Position numbers and translations under genes: made by a program. A DNA stretch of 64,000 bases from Chitinophagaceae bacterium (GTDB lineage Bacteria; Bacteroidota; Bacteroidia; Chitinophagales; Chitinophagaceae): positions 310,001 through 374,000 of the forward strand of contig JADKKJ010000012.1 in the NCBI GenBank assembly GCA_016720565.1, read 5' to 3'. The notes under the pieces are model-generated. The model was not told the DNA's origin. It worked only from the letters and a program-made list of their open reading frames with translations, and did not search any database. Below, in pieces: positions 25,191 through 33,197 of the stretch (the first letter of the stretch is position 1; the number at the start of each line of letters is the position of its first letter).

Positions 25191-25290
25191 TACATTAATT
25201 TTTAGGTTAAATAATTAGGAAACACTCTCTTAAGATAATAAATTAGTGGTACACTTTAAGCTGAAGATTTACAGTACGACCAAACCAACC

Positions 25291-25364
25291 ATTTACAAAA
25301 AGAAAAAAAAAAAAACCAAATAAAAAAAAAAAAAAAAAAAAAAAAAACCACCCACAAAAAAAAA
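25291..25364. repeat. Poly-A low-complexity tract
   Basis: An A-rich stretch with runs of 13, about 26 and 9 A broken by a few C, G and T. It stands between the IS end and the recombinase fragment. Such a long A run is unusual in a bacterial chromosome and may be a real replication-slippage product or an assembly/sequencing artefact at a contig join. Confidence 0.7.
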
Positions 25365-25700
25365 TTTTCTCAAGACAATTAGAGCCCGCTGATTTCAGGG
25401 AAATGAAAACTGAATATACTACTAAGCTTGAAAAACTCCAGGCGAAATTGGGTGCCAATAATCATGATAAGGTTGATTTTAATGACCTGCTAAATAAAGG
25501 AGTGAATAATCTCTTAAAGCTTGATTATGTTTATGAAACAGGCGATACTGAAAAGAAACGGGAGGTAATTAGTTCGATGTACCCCGAAAAAATGACTTTT
25601 GACGGATTTTCAGTTCGAACTAATCGTATCAATGAAGTGGCAAGGCTGATATACAGTATGGACGTGGGTTCTAGCGAAAATAAAAACAGGACAAACCAGA
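25361..25700 (+). pseudogene. C-terminal remnant of a large serine recombinase
   Basis: In frame from the poly-A tract the reading gives EPADFREMKTEY followed by KLEKLQAKL and, further on, ISSMYPEKMTFDG and RTNRINEVARLIYSM. This is the end of a large serine recombinase as found in Bacteroidota mobile elements: coiled-coil stalk then the final small domain. The catalytic N-terminal part and zinc ribbon are missing. The frame then runs on through the tRNA-Pro terminator and antisense to the tRNA up to 25852, so the natural end is also lost or unclear. An ATG at 25403 exists but is internal. Confidence 0.65.
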
Positions 25701-25719
25701 ATAATTCCAGTTTGTCCTG
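25680..25719 (-). terminator. Terminator of tRNA-Pro
   Basis: CAGGACAAAC (25687-25696) pairs with GTTTGTCCTG (25710-25719). On the minus strand the hairpin is followed by TTTTTATTTT. It lies just 5 bp beyond the tRNA 3' end. Confidence 0.8.
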
Positions 25720-25724
25720 TCAAG

Positions 25725-25798
25725 TCGGGAGGACAGGATTCGAACCTGCGACCCCCTGGTCCCAAACCAGGTATTCTACCGGGCTGAACTACCTCCCG
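25725..25798 (-). tRNA. tRNA-Pro (anticodon TGG)
   Basis: A 74-nt cloverleaf read on the minus strand: acceptor CGGGAGG pairs with CCTCCCG, anticodon stem CCTGG/CCAGG around TTTGGGA, T loop TTCGAAT, discriminator A. The anticodon TGG reads proline CCN codons. CCA is not encoded. A TATATTTG promoter element precedes it, and a terminator and the recombinase remnant follow. Confidence 0.93.
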
Positions 25799-25836
25799 AG
25801 CCGTCAAATAAATGACACCCCTTTTGATCGGGGTTG

Positions 25837-25844
25837 CAAATATA
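25837..25844 (-). promoter_or_regulatory. -7 element of tRNA-Pro
   Basis: The minus strand reads TATATTTG followed by CAACCCC. The tRNA-Met promoter at 30128 has the same TTTGCAACCCC, suggesting a shared start-region sequence for stable RNA genes. Confidence 0.6.
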
Positions 25845-25880
25845 AGGCTTAGAAACTTCTAAAAAAATTGAAACTGGCCC

Positions 25881-26573
25881 TCAGGAGGTCCTTAAAGCAG
25901 ACATTCCCCCATCTACGGCCATGACCTGACCGGTGATCCAGCCTGATGCGGGTGACAGCAGGAATTCGCAGCAATTGGCTATATCCTCCGGCTTGCCTAT
26001 CCTTTTCAATGGATGTCTTGCCGCACCTGCCTCCGTTTTCTCCGGAGTATTTAATAAAGCCTCTGCTAATGGCGTATTGGTTAATGAAGGCGCAATACAA
26101 TTCACTCGTATCCGGGGTGCCCATTCCGCAGCCAGGGCTCTGGTCAATCCTTCCAAAGCGCCTTTTGAAGAAGATACCAATGAATGAAAAGCCAGACCTG
26201 TTTGCACGGCCACGGTAGAGATCAATACCACTGAAGCTTGCTCACTGTTTTTTAAAGCAGGCAGGGCTTTCTGCAATACTTTAACGGCCCCAACTACATT
26301 CAGTGCATGGTCTTTTGAAAAATCTGAAGGGCTGATACGATTGAATGGCTTAAGCTGAATAGAGCCCGGACAATACACTACCCCATCCAGTTTATCCGGA
26401 AGTTCCAGAACGATATCATCCTTCAACACATCTAACTGCTGAAAACGGATATTAACATGGGTTGCAGCATGATCGCAATAAGTGCCATAAACAGTATGTC
26501 CCTGTTCCGACAACTGAATAGCCAGTTGAAAGCCGATGCCGGATGATGCGCCCACAATAAGATAGTTTGCCAT
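25881..26573 (-). CDS. SDR family oxidoreductase
   Basis: A 230-aa short-chain dehydrogenase/reductase, NAD(P)-dependent. The cofactor loop GASSGIG is at residues 7-13, and the C-terminal SGWITGQVMAVDGG is the standard SDR ending. The usual YxxxK is present only in altered form (FHSLVSSSKGALEGL), with Phe-His-Ser at the Tyr position and Lys retained, so the exact active site needs an alignment. Substrate unknown. It is divergent from the aminotransferase. Confidence 0.85.
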   Translation of the reverse strand: MANYLIVGASSGIGFQLAIQLSEQGHTVYGTYCDHAATHVNIRFQQLDVLKDDIVLELPDKLDGVVYCPGSIQLKPFNRISPSDFSKDHALNVVGAVKVLQKALPALKNSEQASVVLISTVAVQTGLAFHSLVSSSKGALEGLTRALAAEWAPRIRVNCIAPSLTNTPLAEALLNTPEKTEAGAARHPLKRIGKPEDIANCCEFLLSPASGWITGQVMAVDGGMSALRTS

Positions 26574-26685
26574 GCGCAGATAACAATAATGGCGGGGAAA
26601 GGTTCAGGCGATGGAGAGACCGGTTTAAGGGATGGGCAATCAATTCCTCAAAAAATGGGGCAGGCCCCGTATCCGGTGCTTTCTT

Positions 26686-26693
26686 TATTTTTG
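26686..26693 (+). promoter_or_regulatory. -7 element directly before the aminotransferase ATG
   Basis: TATTTTTG matches TAnnTTTG exactly and ends 4 nt before ATG 26698. Transcription would begin at or next to the ATG, giving a leaderless mRNA. Confidence 0.55.
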
Positions 26694-26697
26694 TGGC

Positions 26698-27897
26698 ATG
26701 CTAACCATCTCTTCCCGGGGCCAGGAAATGCCCCCTTCCCCTATCCGCAAACTGGTGCCTTATGCAGAGGCTGCAAAAAAGAAAGGAATAAAAGTTTATC
26801 ACCTGAATATAGGACAGCCGGATATTGAAACACCGCCTGCTATTTTAGACGCCGTAAGAAATGCCGATATTCCCGTGCTGGAATACAGTCATAGCGCCGG
26901 AAATGAATCCTATCGACGCAAGCTGGTTACTTACTACCAAAAAGTAGGGATCGATGTCAGTTATGATCAGATACTGATCACCACAGGTGGAAGTGAAGCC
27001 ATCATGTTCGGTTTTTTTGCCTGCCTGAACCCAGGTGATGAAGTGATCATTCCGGAACCATTCTATGCCAACTATAATGGATTCGCCTGCGCAGCGGGTG
27101 TAAAAGTGGTGCCTATCACTTCCCGGATCGAAACTGGTTTTGCATTGCCTCCCATCAGTGATTTTGAAAAAGTGATCACCGCAAAAACAAAAGCGATCAT
27201 TATTTGCAGTCCGAATAACCCTACCGGTTATTTATACAGCCTGGCTGAAATGGAAGCGCTGAAAGATATTTGCCTTAAGCATGATCTTTATCTTTTCAGC
27301 GATGAGGCTTACCGCGAATTCTGTTATGACGGAGATTATGTAAGCGCTCTTCATTTAAAGGGTATGGACCAGCATGTAGTGCTGATGGATACGATCAGTA
27401 AACGATACAGCGCCTGTGGTGCACGATTGGGAGCGCTGGTGACGAAGAATAAACAGGTATATGATACGGCGATGAAATTCGCGCAAGCCCGTCTCTCTCC
27501 TCCCGGACTTGCCCAGATCATGGGTGAGGCCGCTATTGATCTTCCCGATAATTATTTTGATGCACCTAAAGCCGAATACCAGGCCAGAAGGGACCTGCTG
27601 ATAAAAAGATTGAATGCTATGCCCGGTGTGTATTGTCCAAACCCCGGCGGTGCTTTTTATGCCATCGCAAAACTTCCGATTGATGACGCGGATAAATTCT
27701 GTCAATGGCTGCTGGAATCCTTCTCCCATAACGGGCAGACGGTGATGCTGGCTCCGGCTACCGGGTTTTATGGAACCCCGGGCATAGGCAAAAATGAAGT
27801 AAGGCTGGCCTATGTGCTGAATCTTACTTCACTGAATGCAGCGATGGATTGTTTGGAAGAGGCGATCAGGGTTTATCCAGGCAGAAAGGAAAGTTAA
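26698..27897 (+). CDS. Pyridoxal-phosphate-dependent aminotransferase, class I/II
   Basis: A 399-aa fold-type I aminotransferase. Visible are YHLNIGQPDIETPP near the start, SPNNPTGY mid-protein, SDEAYREF with the PLP-pyridine Asp, and DTISKRYSACGARLG with the Schiff-base Lys. It resembles aspartate or aromatic aminotransferases; the substrate cannot be fixed from sequence. The frame is open to 26632, but the family starts at MLTIS as here, and the promoter lies just upstream. A second possible ATG is at 26728. Confidence 0.9.
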   Translation: MLTISSRGQEMPPSPIRKLVPYAEAAKKKGIKVYHLNIGQPDIETPPAILDAVRNADIPVLEYSHSAGNESYRRKLVTYYQKVGIDVSYDQILITTGGSEAIMFGFFACLNPGDEVIIPEPFYANYNGFACAAGVKVVPITSRIETGFALPPISDFEKVITAKTKAIIICSPNNPTGYLYSLAEMEALKDICLKHDLYLFSDEAYREFCYDGDYVSALHLKGMDQHVVLMDTISKRYSACGARLGALVTKNKQVYDTAMKFAQARLSPPGLAQIMGEAAIDLPDNYFDAPKAEYQARRDLLIKRLNAMPGVYCPNPGGAFYAIAKLPIDDADKFCQWLLESFSHNGQTVMLAPATGFYGTPGIGKNEVRLAYVLNLTSLNAAMDCLEEAIRVYPGRKES

Positions 27898-27901
27898 GGG
27901 T

Positions 27902-28450
27902 TTAGTGTTTAGGTAATACACTAAACGGAATGGGCGCTTCCGGTTCATCCGAAAATTGATTCAGCACCTTCCTCCACCAGCCTACGTTTTTCCATTTCCC
28001 CAATTTGTACCCTACCTGTTCATAGGTGGCAAACCAGTTAAAGCCCAAACTTTCGTGAAAGGCAACACTGGGATCGTTAGGCAGGTTGATCACGGCATAA
28101 GCATTCCTGAATCCCTGCTGCTTAAGTAAAAGGAAAAGTTCTTCATAAAGGGTTCGGGCAATGCCTGACCGTTTAAATTCTTCACTTATATATACTGATA
28201 CCTCTACGCTCCATTGATAGGCCAGCCTTTCCCGATGCCGGCAGGCATAGGCATACCCGGCTATCTTTCCATCCATTTCTGCTACCAACCAGGGATAATT
28301 CTCCAGGTAATCGCATACCCGTGACCTGAACTGCGCTTCGGTTGGGCGTATGGTCTCAAAAGTGATCGATGTATTTTCTACAAAAGGTCCGTAGATCTCC
28401 AGCATACCTGCAGCATCCCCGGGACTCGCTATTCGAATGATTGGTTTCAT
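27902..28450 (-). CDS. GNAT N-acetyltransferase, phosphinothricin acetyltransferase-like
   Basis: A 182-aa GNAT protein. It has the family pattern IRIASPGDAAGMLEIYGPFVENT at the start (read in pieces), WLVAEMDGKIAGYAYA, and the acetyl-CoA loop EFKRSGIARTLYEEL. PAT/Bar-like enzymes acetylate phosphinothricin or methionine sulfone; most homologues have unknown substrates. Start at ATG 28450 rather than the in-frame upstream ATG at 28507. Confidence 0.85.
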   Translation of the reverse strand: MKPIIRIASPGDAAGMLEIYGPFVENTSITFETIRPTEAQFRSRVCDYLENYPWLVAEMDGKIAGYAYACRHRERLAYQWSVEVSVYISEEFKRSGIARTLYEELFLLLKQQGFRNAYAVINLPNDPSVAFHESLGFNWFATYEQVGYKLGKWKNVGWWRKVLNQFSDEPEAPIPFSVLPKH

Positions 28451-28620
28451 ATATCGGTTGTTTTCCAATATAGGTCGTTTAGACCGACGATCAGGAAAAT
28501 TCAACATTCATCATATATATTAAATATTTAAATAATGTTATTATTTATGGTATAAACCGTCATTTTTTTAAACTACAACCATAAATAATTCAACTATTTT
28601 CGCGTTTTAATGAGTTTTTT

Positions 28621-29982
28621 ATGAAAATTGTTGGCGCAACTACAAAATTCTGGACAATACCCTTAGGAGGGAGAAAACTGATGCTGGTTCCGGGACTGGT
28701 GCTGACAGTGGTTATTTTGCTTAGTCTTTTTGCTCCAAATCTTTCTTCTGCCCTGCATACCAATCCTGCTGTAAGTGCAGCAGACACTGCATGGATGCTT
28801 ACGGCCACAGCCCTGGTGCTGATCATGACCCCCGGGCTGGCATTTTTTTATGGAGGGATGGTCAACAAGAAAAACGTGATCTCCACCATGCTACAGAGTT
28901 TTATCAGCATGGTTTTGATGACGCTGATCTGGGTCATCATTGGATTCAGTCTCTCCTTTGGAGATTCGATCGGAGGCATTATTGGTGATCCCCGGACTTT
29001 TTTTATGATGCGTGGTGTACTGGAAGGAGATCCCTGGAGCCTGGCCCCGACCATCCCGCTGGTGGTATTTGCCCTGTTCCAATTAAAATTCGCGATCATT
29101 ACCCCGGCGCTTATCACCGGTGCCTTTGCTGGAAGAATAAGATTCACTTCCTATATCCTTTTCATTTGCCTTTTCAGCCTCTTCATTTATGCACCATTGG
29201 CGCATGCGGCCTGGCATCCTAATGGAATATTATTTAAATATGGAGTGCTTGACTTTGCCGGTGGTACCGTTGTGCATATGAGTGCAGGGTGGGCCGCGCT
29301 GGCAGGTGCCATCTACCTGAAGAAAAGAAATGCGGCCGATCATAACCCGGCTCGTATCACGTATGTCATGATTGGAACTGGTTTACTCTGGTTCGGATGG
29401 TTTGGTTTCAATGCCGGTTCATCCTTTGCGGCAAATAATGTAGCCGCAACAGCATTGGCCACTACAACCACTGCTTCCGCTTCGGCAGCATTGGCCTGGA
29501 TATTATTTGACATGATGAGGGGAAAGAAGCCTTCTGCCATGGGCACCTGTATTGGAGCGGTGGTTGGATTAGTGGCTATCACTCCTGCTGCTGGTTTTAT
29601 CAGCATCCCTCACTCTATAGCAGTGGGATTATTCTCCAGTATAGTCAGCAGCATTATGGTGGAGCTGCGCAGTCGCACCTCCATCGATGATACGCTGGAT
29701 GTATTTCCCTGCCATGGCGTTGGTGGCATCATGGGCATGCTGCTCACCGGTGTATTTGCTTCTCAATCCATCAATAGCGCCAACACAACGGGCAATGGCC
29801 TGATCTTCGGCGAATCCCATTTATTCATTGTGCAATTCACCGCCATGATCGGTGTTTCGATTTTCGTATTTTTTGGAACCCATATTTTATTACGCATTAC
29901 CAATTGGATAACCCCTTTGCGGGTAAGCCTGGAAGAAGAAGAACAGGGATTGGATCTAAGCCAGCATGGCGAAAAGCTTTAG
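28621..29982 (+). CDS. amt: Ammonium transporter
   Basis: A 453-aa Amt family channel for ammonium uptake with about 12 hydrophobic segments including a signal-like first one. Family marks are DTAWMLTATALVLIMTPGLAFFYGGM (read in parts), DFAGGTVVHMSAGWAAL with the first pore His, and CHGVGGIMGMLLTG with the second. No glnK/PII gene is adjacent, which is the usual partner. A terminator follows. Confidence 0.95.
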   Translation: MKIVGATTKFWTIPLGGRKLMLVPGLVLTVVILLSLFAPNLSSALHTNPAVSAADTAWMLTATALVLIMTPGLAFFYGGMVNKKNVISTMLQSFISMVLMTLIWVIIGFSLSFGDSIGGIIGDPRTFFMMRGVLEGDPWSLAPTIPLVVFALFQLKFAIITPALITGAFAGRIRFTSYILFICLFSLFIYAPLAHAAWHPNGILFKYGVLDFAGGTVVHMSAGWAALAGAIYLKKRNAADHNPARITYVMIGTGLLWFGWFGFNAGSSFAANNVAATALATTTTASASAALAWILFDMMRGKKPSAMGTCIGAVVGLVAITPAAGFISIPHSIAVGLFSSIVSSIMVELRSRTSIDDTLDVFPCHGVGGIMGMLLTGVFASQSINSANTTGNGLIFGESHLFIVQFTAMIGVSIFVFFGTHILLRITNWITPLRVSLEEEEQGLDLSQHGEKL

Positions 29983-30006
29983 TACAAGTCCACCAGCCTC
30001 CATAAA

Positions 30007-30036
30007 AAAAAGTTCCAGCGATGGAACTTTTTTATT
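30007..30036 (+). terminator. Terminator of amt
   Basis: AAAAAGTTCCA (30007-30017) and TGGAACTTTTT (30022-30032) pair around GCGA, ending in a T-run. Confidence 0.85.
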
Positions 30037-30127
30037 CGGACACCTCAGAAAAATTAGAAAGGACAACCAATTGGGAAACAGCTGTTCACAACCTTTAAAT
30101 TCATTTCAAAATTCAAGCTTTAATCTT

Positions 30128-30135
30128 TATTTTTG
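30128..30135 (+). promoter_or_regulatory. -7 element of tRNA-Met
   Basis: TATTTTTG, exact TAnnTTTG, followed by CAACCCC as in the tRNA-Pro promoter; the tRNA begins 10 nt later. Confidence 0.6.
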
Positions 30136-30145
30136 CAACCCCTAA

Positions 30146-30219
30146 GCCGGGGTAGCTCAGCTGGTTAGAGCATCGGATTCATAACCCGAAGGTCGGCAGT
30201 TCAAGTCTGCTCTCCGGTA
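30146..30219 (+). tRNA. tRNA-Met (anticodon CAT)
   Basis: A 74-nt cloverleaf: acceptor GCCGGGG pairs with CTCCGGT (two G-U), D arm GCTCAGCTGGTTAGAGC, anticodon stem TCGGA/CCCGA with loop TTCATAA, T loop TTCAAGT, discriminator A. The 5' G-U pair is unlike an initiator tRNA, which has a mismatch there, so this is elongator Met or the CAT-bearing Ile tRNA. Confidence 0.92.
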
Positions 30220-30221
30220 CA

Positions 30222-30256
30222 AATAAATGAAGCCTCCAATGGAGGCTTCATTTATT
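30222..30256. terminator. Strong hairpin between tRNA-Met and KorC
   Basis: A perfect 16-bp stem, AATAAATGAAGCCTCC and its complement, closes a 3-nt loop (30238-30240). It can serve both the tRNA and the convergent oxidoreductase operon. Confidence 0.85.
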
Positions 30257-30280
30257 AAACTATTTCAAACCCTGTACAGG

Positions 30281-30847
30281 CTAACACACCATCATCACTC
30301 CTTCCCTGCTTTCATGCACTAACTCTTCACCTCTGTAAAGCGCCTCTTCATTCAGAAGCAGCAGATGATGATATTTTTCAGGCAAGACTTTTTTCAGCGC
30401 TTCCATTACGGATTCTATTTTAACCAGCTGGGTAAGGTGCAGGTATGCACCCAGCATGATGATATTCATAACCTTTGCATTCTTCATTTTCATTGCCTCA
30501 CGCAACGCCGGAATACCGATCACATCGATATCCTTACGCAGGGAAGGCTGAAGGATATTCTGGCTTTCATATAGTAAGAGTCCCCCTTCTTTAACCCTGG
30601 GCGCAAATTTATCCATCGAAGGCTGGTTCAAAACGATGGCCGTATCAAATAAAGAAACGATGGGTGAACTGATCTTCTCGGAGGAGAGTATGGTGATACA
30701 ATTTGCCGTTCCACCCCGCATTTCGGGACCATAGGAAGGCATCCAGGATATCTCTTTCCCTTCTACCATTCCGGCATAAGCCAATGTCATACCCATCGAC
30801 AAAACGCCCTGTCCACCAAATCCGGCAATGATAATTTCTTCTTTCAT
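30281..30847 (-). CDS. korC: 2-oxoacid:ferredoxin oxidoreductase, gamma subunit
   Basis: A 188-aa gamma subunit with the opening EEIIIAGFGGQGVLSMGMTL and MPSYGPEMRGGTANC, both diagnostic. Part of the complex that oxidatively decarboxylates a 2-oxoacid (likely 2-oxoglutarate) to acyl-CoA and reduced ferredoxin. Last gene of korD-korA-korB-korC, 35 bp after korB. ATG 30847 chosen over 30856. Confidence 0.9.
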   Translation of the reverse strand: MKEEIIIAGFGGQGVLSMGMTLAYAGMVEGKEISWMPSYGPEMRGGTANCITILSSEKISSPIVSLFDTAIVLNQPSMDKFAPRVKEGGLLLYESQNILQPSLRKDIDVIGIPALREAMKMKNAKVMNIIMLGAYLHLTQLVKIESVMEALKKVLPEKYHHLLLLNEEALYRGEELVHESREGVMMVC

Positions 30848-30882
30848 AAAACACATTTAAAAGTTGATCAGATCAATAATTA

Positions 30883-31677
30883 CTATTTGGGTACTTTGAT
30901 ATCTCCCAACGGAAAAACTTTTTCCATATGGTCATCAATAAAGCTGCTGCATTCCAATGGGGTCATTTTCCAATTACTGGGACAATTCCCCACGATCTCC
31001 ACCATACAGGTTCCCTTATGCAACTCCTGGTATTTAAACGCATTCTGCAGGGCTTTTTTGGTTCTCCTTACAGCATTTGCATTGTTCACTGCCTGCCTTG
31101 TTACATAATAAGCGCCTGGCAACTGGGCGATGAGCTCCGATACTTTTATCGGTTCACCATAAAAAGCCGTATCCCTTCCTGCAGGCGAAGTAGTACTCCA
31201 CATTCCCGGCAATGTAGTAGGAGCCATTTGCCCGCTGGTCATTCCATAAACGGCATTATTTACAAACACGATGAGGATATTTTCTCCCCGGTTAATAGCA
31301 TGAATGGTTTCTCCAATGCCGATCGCTGCAAGGTCACCATCGCCCTGGTAGGTGAACACATATTTATCAGGCATCAGTCTTTTTATCCCTGTGGCCACCG
31401 CGCAGGCTCTGCCATGCGCAGCTTCCTGCATATCGATATCCATATAATCATAGGCGAATACTGCGCAACCTACGGGAGCAACACCAATTGTTTTTTCCTG
31501 TATGCCCATTTCCTCCACCACTTCCATCACCAGTTTATGCACCAGGCTATGCGCACAGCCGGGGCAATAATGCATGGCCACATCAACAAGTGTGGAGGGC
31601 TTTTTGTATACCAGGTCGTACTCTTCTTCCCTGTATTGCCCGGTGGTTATTTCGGGTATAAGATGATCAGTTTGCAT
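30883..31677 (-). CDS. korB: 2-oxoacid:ferredoxin oxidoreductase, beta (TPP) subunit
   Basis: A 264-aa thiamine-diphosphate-binding subunit: YCPGCAHSLVHKLV near the start, and QGDGDLAAIGIGE with IVFVNNAVYGMT as the TPP/Mg motif. It overlaps the end of korA by 11 nt. Confidence 0.92.
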   Translation of the reverse strand: MQTDHLIPEITTGQYREEEYDLVYKKPSTLVDVAMHYCPGCAHSLVHKLVMEVVEEMGIQEKTIGVAPVGCAVFAYDYMDIDMQEAAHGRACAVATGIKRLMPDKYVFTYQGDGDLAAIGIGETIHAINRGENILIVFVNNAVYGMTSGQMAPTTLPGMWSTTSPAGRDTAFYGEPIKVSELIAQLPGAYYVTRQAVNNANAVRRTKKALQNAFKYQELHKGTCMVEIVGNCPSNWKMTPLECSSFIDDHMEKVFPLGDIKVPK

Positions 31678-32734
31678 GGCGGTATTGTATTATATTTTCA
31701 AGATGCTGTACGATCGATTCGGGGGTTGGCATTAAACCACCGAGTTTTCCAAAGAATTCTACGGGTATCTTTCCATTTACAGCGAGTCGAACATCCTCTA
31801 CCATCTGGCCGGAATTCAATTCCACACTCATCACCATCTTCAATTTATCGGCAAGCTGATTGAGGATCTTATATGGATATGGGTAAAGGGTGATCGGCCG
31901 TAGCAAACCAATGCGGATACCTTTATTTCTGGCCAGCTCAATTGCCTTCTGGCAGATCCTTGCCGCCAGTCCATAGGCTACAAAAAGATATTCTGCATCT
32001 TCCGTATTCATTTCTTCCCACCTGACCTCTTCCTCCCTCATCTGCTGAAATTTTGCCTCCAGTTTCAGGTTATGTTCTTCCATTCTTTCGGGCTGGATAA
32101 ACAGCGAGGTGATATAATTCCTTTCCCTTGTTTTTGGTTTTCCGGTTGTGGCCCAGTCAGATTTATCAATAGCAGGTTTTGTATATTCTTTGAATTCTAC
32201 TTTTTCCATCATCTGCCCGATAGCACCATCGCTTAGTAATAAAACGGGGTTCCTGTATTTATCAGCCAGGTCAAAACCAAGAAATACATGGTCGGCCATT
32301 TCCTGAACGGAAGCTGGCGCCAGCACGATCATTTTATAATCACCATGACCGCCGCCTTTCACCGATTGGAAATAGTCTCCCTGTCCGGGTTGTATAGTTC
32401 CCAAACCAGGTCCGGCCCTGTTAACATTTACAATAAGACAGGGAAGTTCGGCCCCTGCCAGGTAGCTGATCCCTTCCTGCATCAGGCTGATGCCGGGAGA
32501 AGAAGAGGAAGTCATGGCCCTGAATCCAGCGCCTGCGGCCCCATAGACCATATTGATACTGGCGATCTCACTTTCCGCCTGCATTACCAAACGGCCACGG
32601 CCGGGCATTTCCCGGGCCAGGTATTCCAACACTTCCGATTGAGGCGTGATGGGATAACCAAAATAGGCATCACAGCCCGCCAGTATAGCGGCTTCAGCCA
32701 GGGCTTCATTCCCTTTCATTAGTTTACTGCTCAT
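31667..32734 (-). CDS. korA: 2-oxoacid:ferredoxin oxidoreductase, alpha subunit
   Basis: A 355-aa alpha subunit (also annotated VorB/KorA): GNEALAEAAILAGCDAYFGY and PITPQSEVLEYLA at the start, SSSPGISLMQEGISY mid-protein, and ELNSGQMVEDVRLAV near the end. The longer frame to 32827 overlaps korD; ATG 32734 fits the family. The specific 2-oxoacid is not fixed by sequence. Confidence 0.9.
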   Translation of the reverse strand: MSSKLMKGNEALAEAAILAGCDAYFGYPITPQSEVLEYLAREMPGRGRLVMQAESEIASINMVYGAAGAGFRAMTSSSSPGISLMQEGISYLAGAELPCLIVNVNRAGPGLGTIQPGQGDYFQSVKGGGHGDYKMIVLAPASVQEMADHVFLGFDLADKYRNPVLLLSDGAIGQMMEKVEFKEYTKPAIDKSDWATTGKPKTRERNYITSLFIQPERMEEHNLKLEAKFQQMREEEVRWEEMNTEDAEYLFVAYGLAARICQKAIELARNKGIRIGLLRPITLYPYPYKILNQLADKLKMVMSVELNSGQMVEDVRLAVNGKIPVEFFGKLGGLMPTPESIVQHLENIIQYRHAN

Positions 32735-32750
32735 GAACGTATTTTTTAGA

Positions 32751-33032
32751 TCAGGTAGTTGATTCTTTCTTTTTCTTAACGTTGGTACGGTATACAGTGA
32801 TGACAGCATCGGGACAGACCAGTGCACAATTCACGCAACCGGTACAGAGGTCATTATTTGCCACTATAAAGCGATACCCACGCTGGTTGATATTCTCACC
32901 CAATGAAAGCGCCTGCTCCTTGCATTCAGCAATGCATATCTCACATGCCTTACAGCGTTTTGAGTCGATCAATACTTTTCCTTTTACTTTCCGTTGCTTA
33001 ACGGGGGCGATGGCGGTGAGGATCTCTACCAT
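32751..33032 (-). CDS. korD: 2-oxoacid:ferredoxin oxidoreductase, delta (ferredoxin) subunit
   Basis: A 93-aa ferredoxin-like subunit with two 4Fe-4S motifs, CKACEICIAECKE and CTGCVNCALVCPD. First gene of the operon, 16 bp before korA. The frame extends to a TTG at 33062, but ATG 33032 is the first standard start. Confidence 0.9.
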   Translation of the reverse strand: MVEILTAIAPVKQRKVKGKVLIDSKRCKACEICIAECKEQALSLGENINQRGYRFIVANNDLCTGCVNCALVCPDAVITVYRTNVKKKKESTT

Positions 33033-33185
33033 GGTGAGAAATTTTGGCAAGTGTTTCTGCAAAAGGGAGACTGTCTTTAAAAGACCTTGCAGTTTGGCAT
33101 ATTAAACCTAAACTAACTCTGGGCTGAATAAAATGAGATTGCTCAGGGAAGACAATGATGTAGGTTGGTTTCTGGGGTGAATCTG

Positions 33186-33193
33186 TATTTTCG
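33186..33193 (+). promoter_or_regulatory. Near-consensus -7 element before the sulfatase ATG
   Basis: TATTTTCG differs from TAnnTTTG at one base and ends 4 nt before ATG 33198, again predicting a leaderless transcript. Confidence 0.4.
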
Positions 33194-33197
33194 CTGC

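Larger units (their letters stand above)
23767..25253 (-). mobile_element. IS3-family insertion sequence with frameshifted transposase
   Basis: About 1.49 kb with orfA (24834-25190) and orfB (23778-24813). Imperfect inverted repeats are visible: AGAGAGTATTTCCT at 23780-23793 and its complement with one mismatch at 25217-25230. Outside these lie TGTAC (23767) and GTACA (ending 25253), taken here as the ends. I see no target duplication (CAGAG left, CTTTA right), so the ends are approximate or one flank was lost. It separates the Fic region from a broken serine recombinase. Confidence 0.75.

Noticed and set aside
25243..25458. 71-aa frame reading the poly-A tract as poly-Phe
   Set aside because: Low-complexity translation of the homopolymer; not a gene.
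25403..25852. 149-aa frame as a complete gene
   Set aside because: Only the first part resembles protein (serine recombinase C-terminus); the rest runs through a terminator and antisense to tRNA-Pro.
30928..31863. 311-aa open frame antisense to korA and korB
   Set aside because: It lies opposite two well-supported enzymes, has unusual composition and no recognisable motif; a shadow frame.
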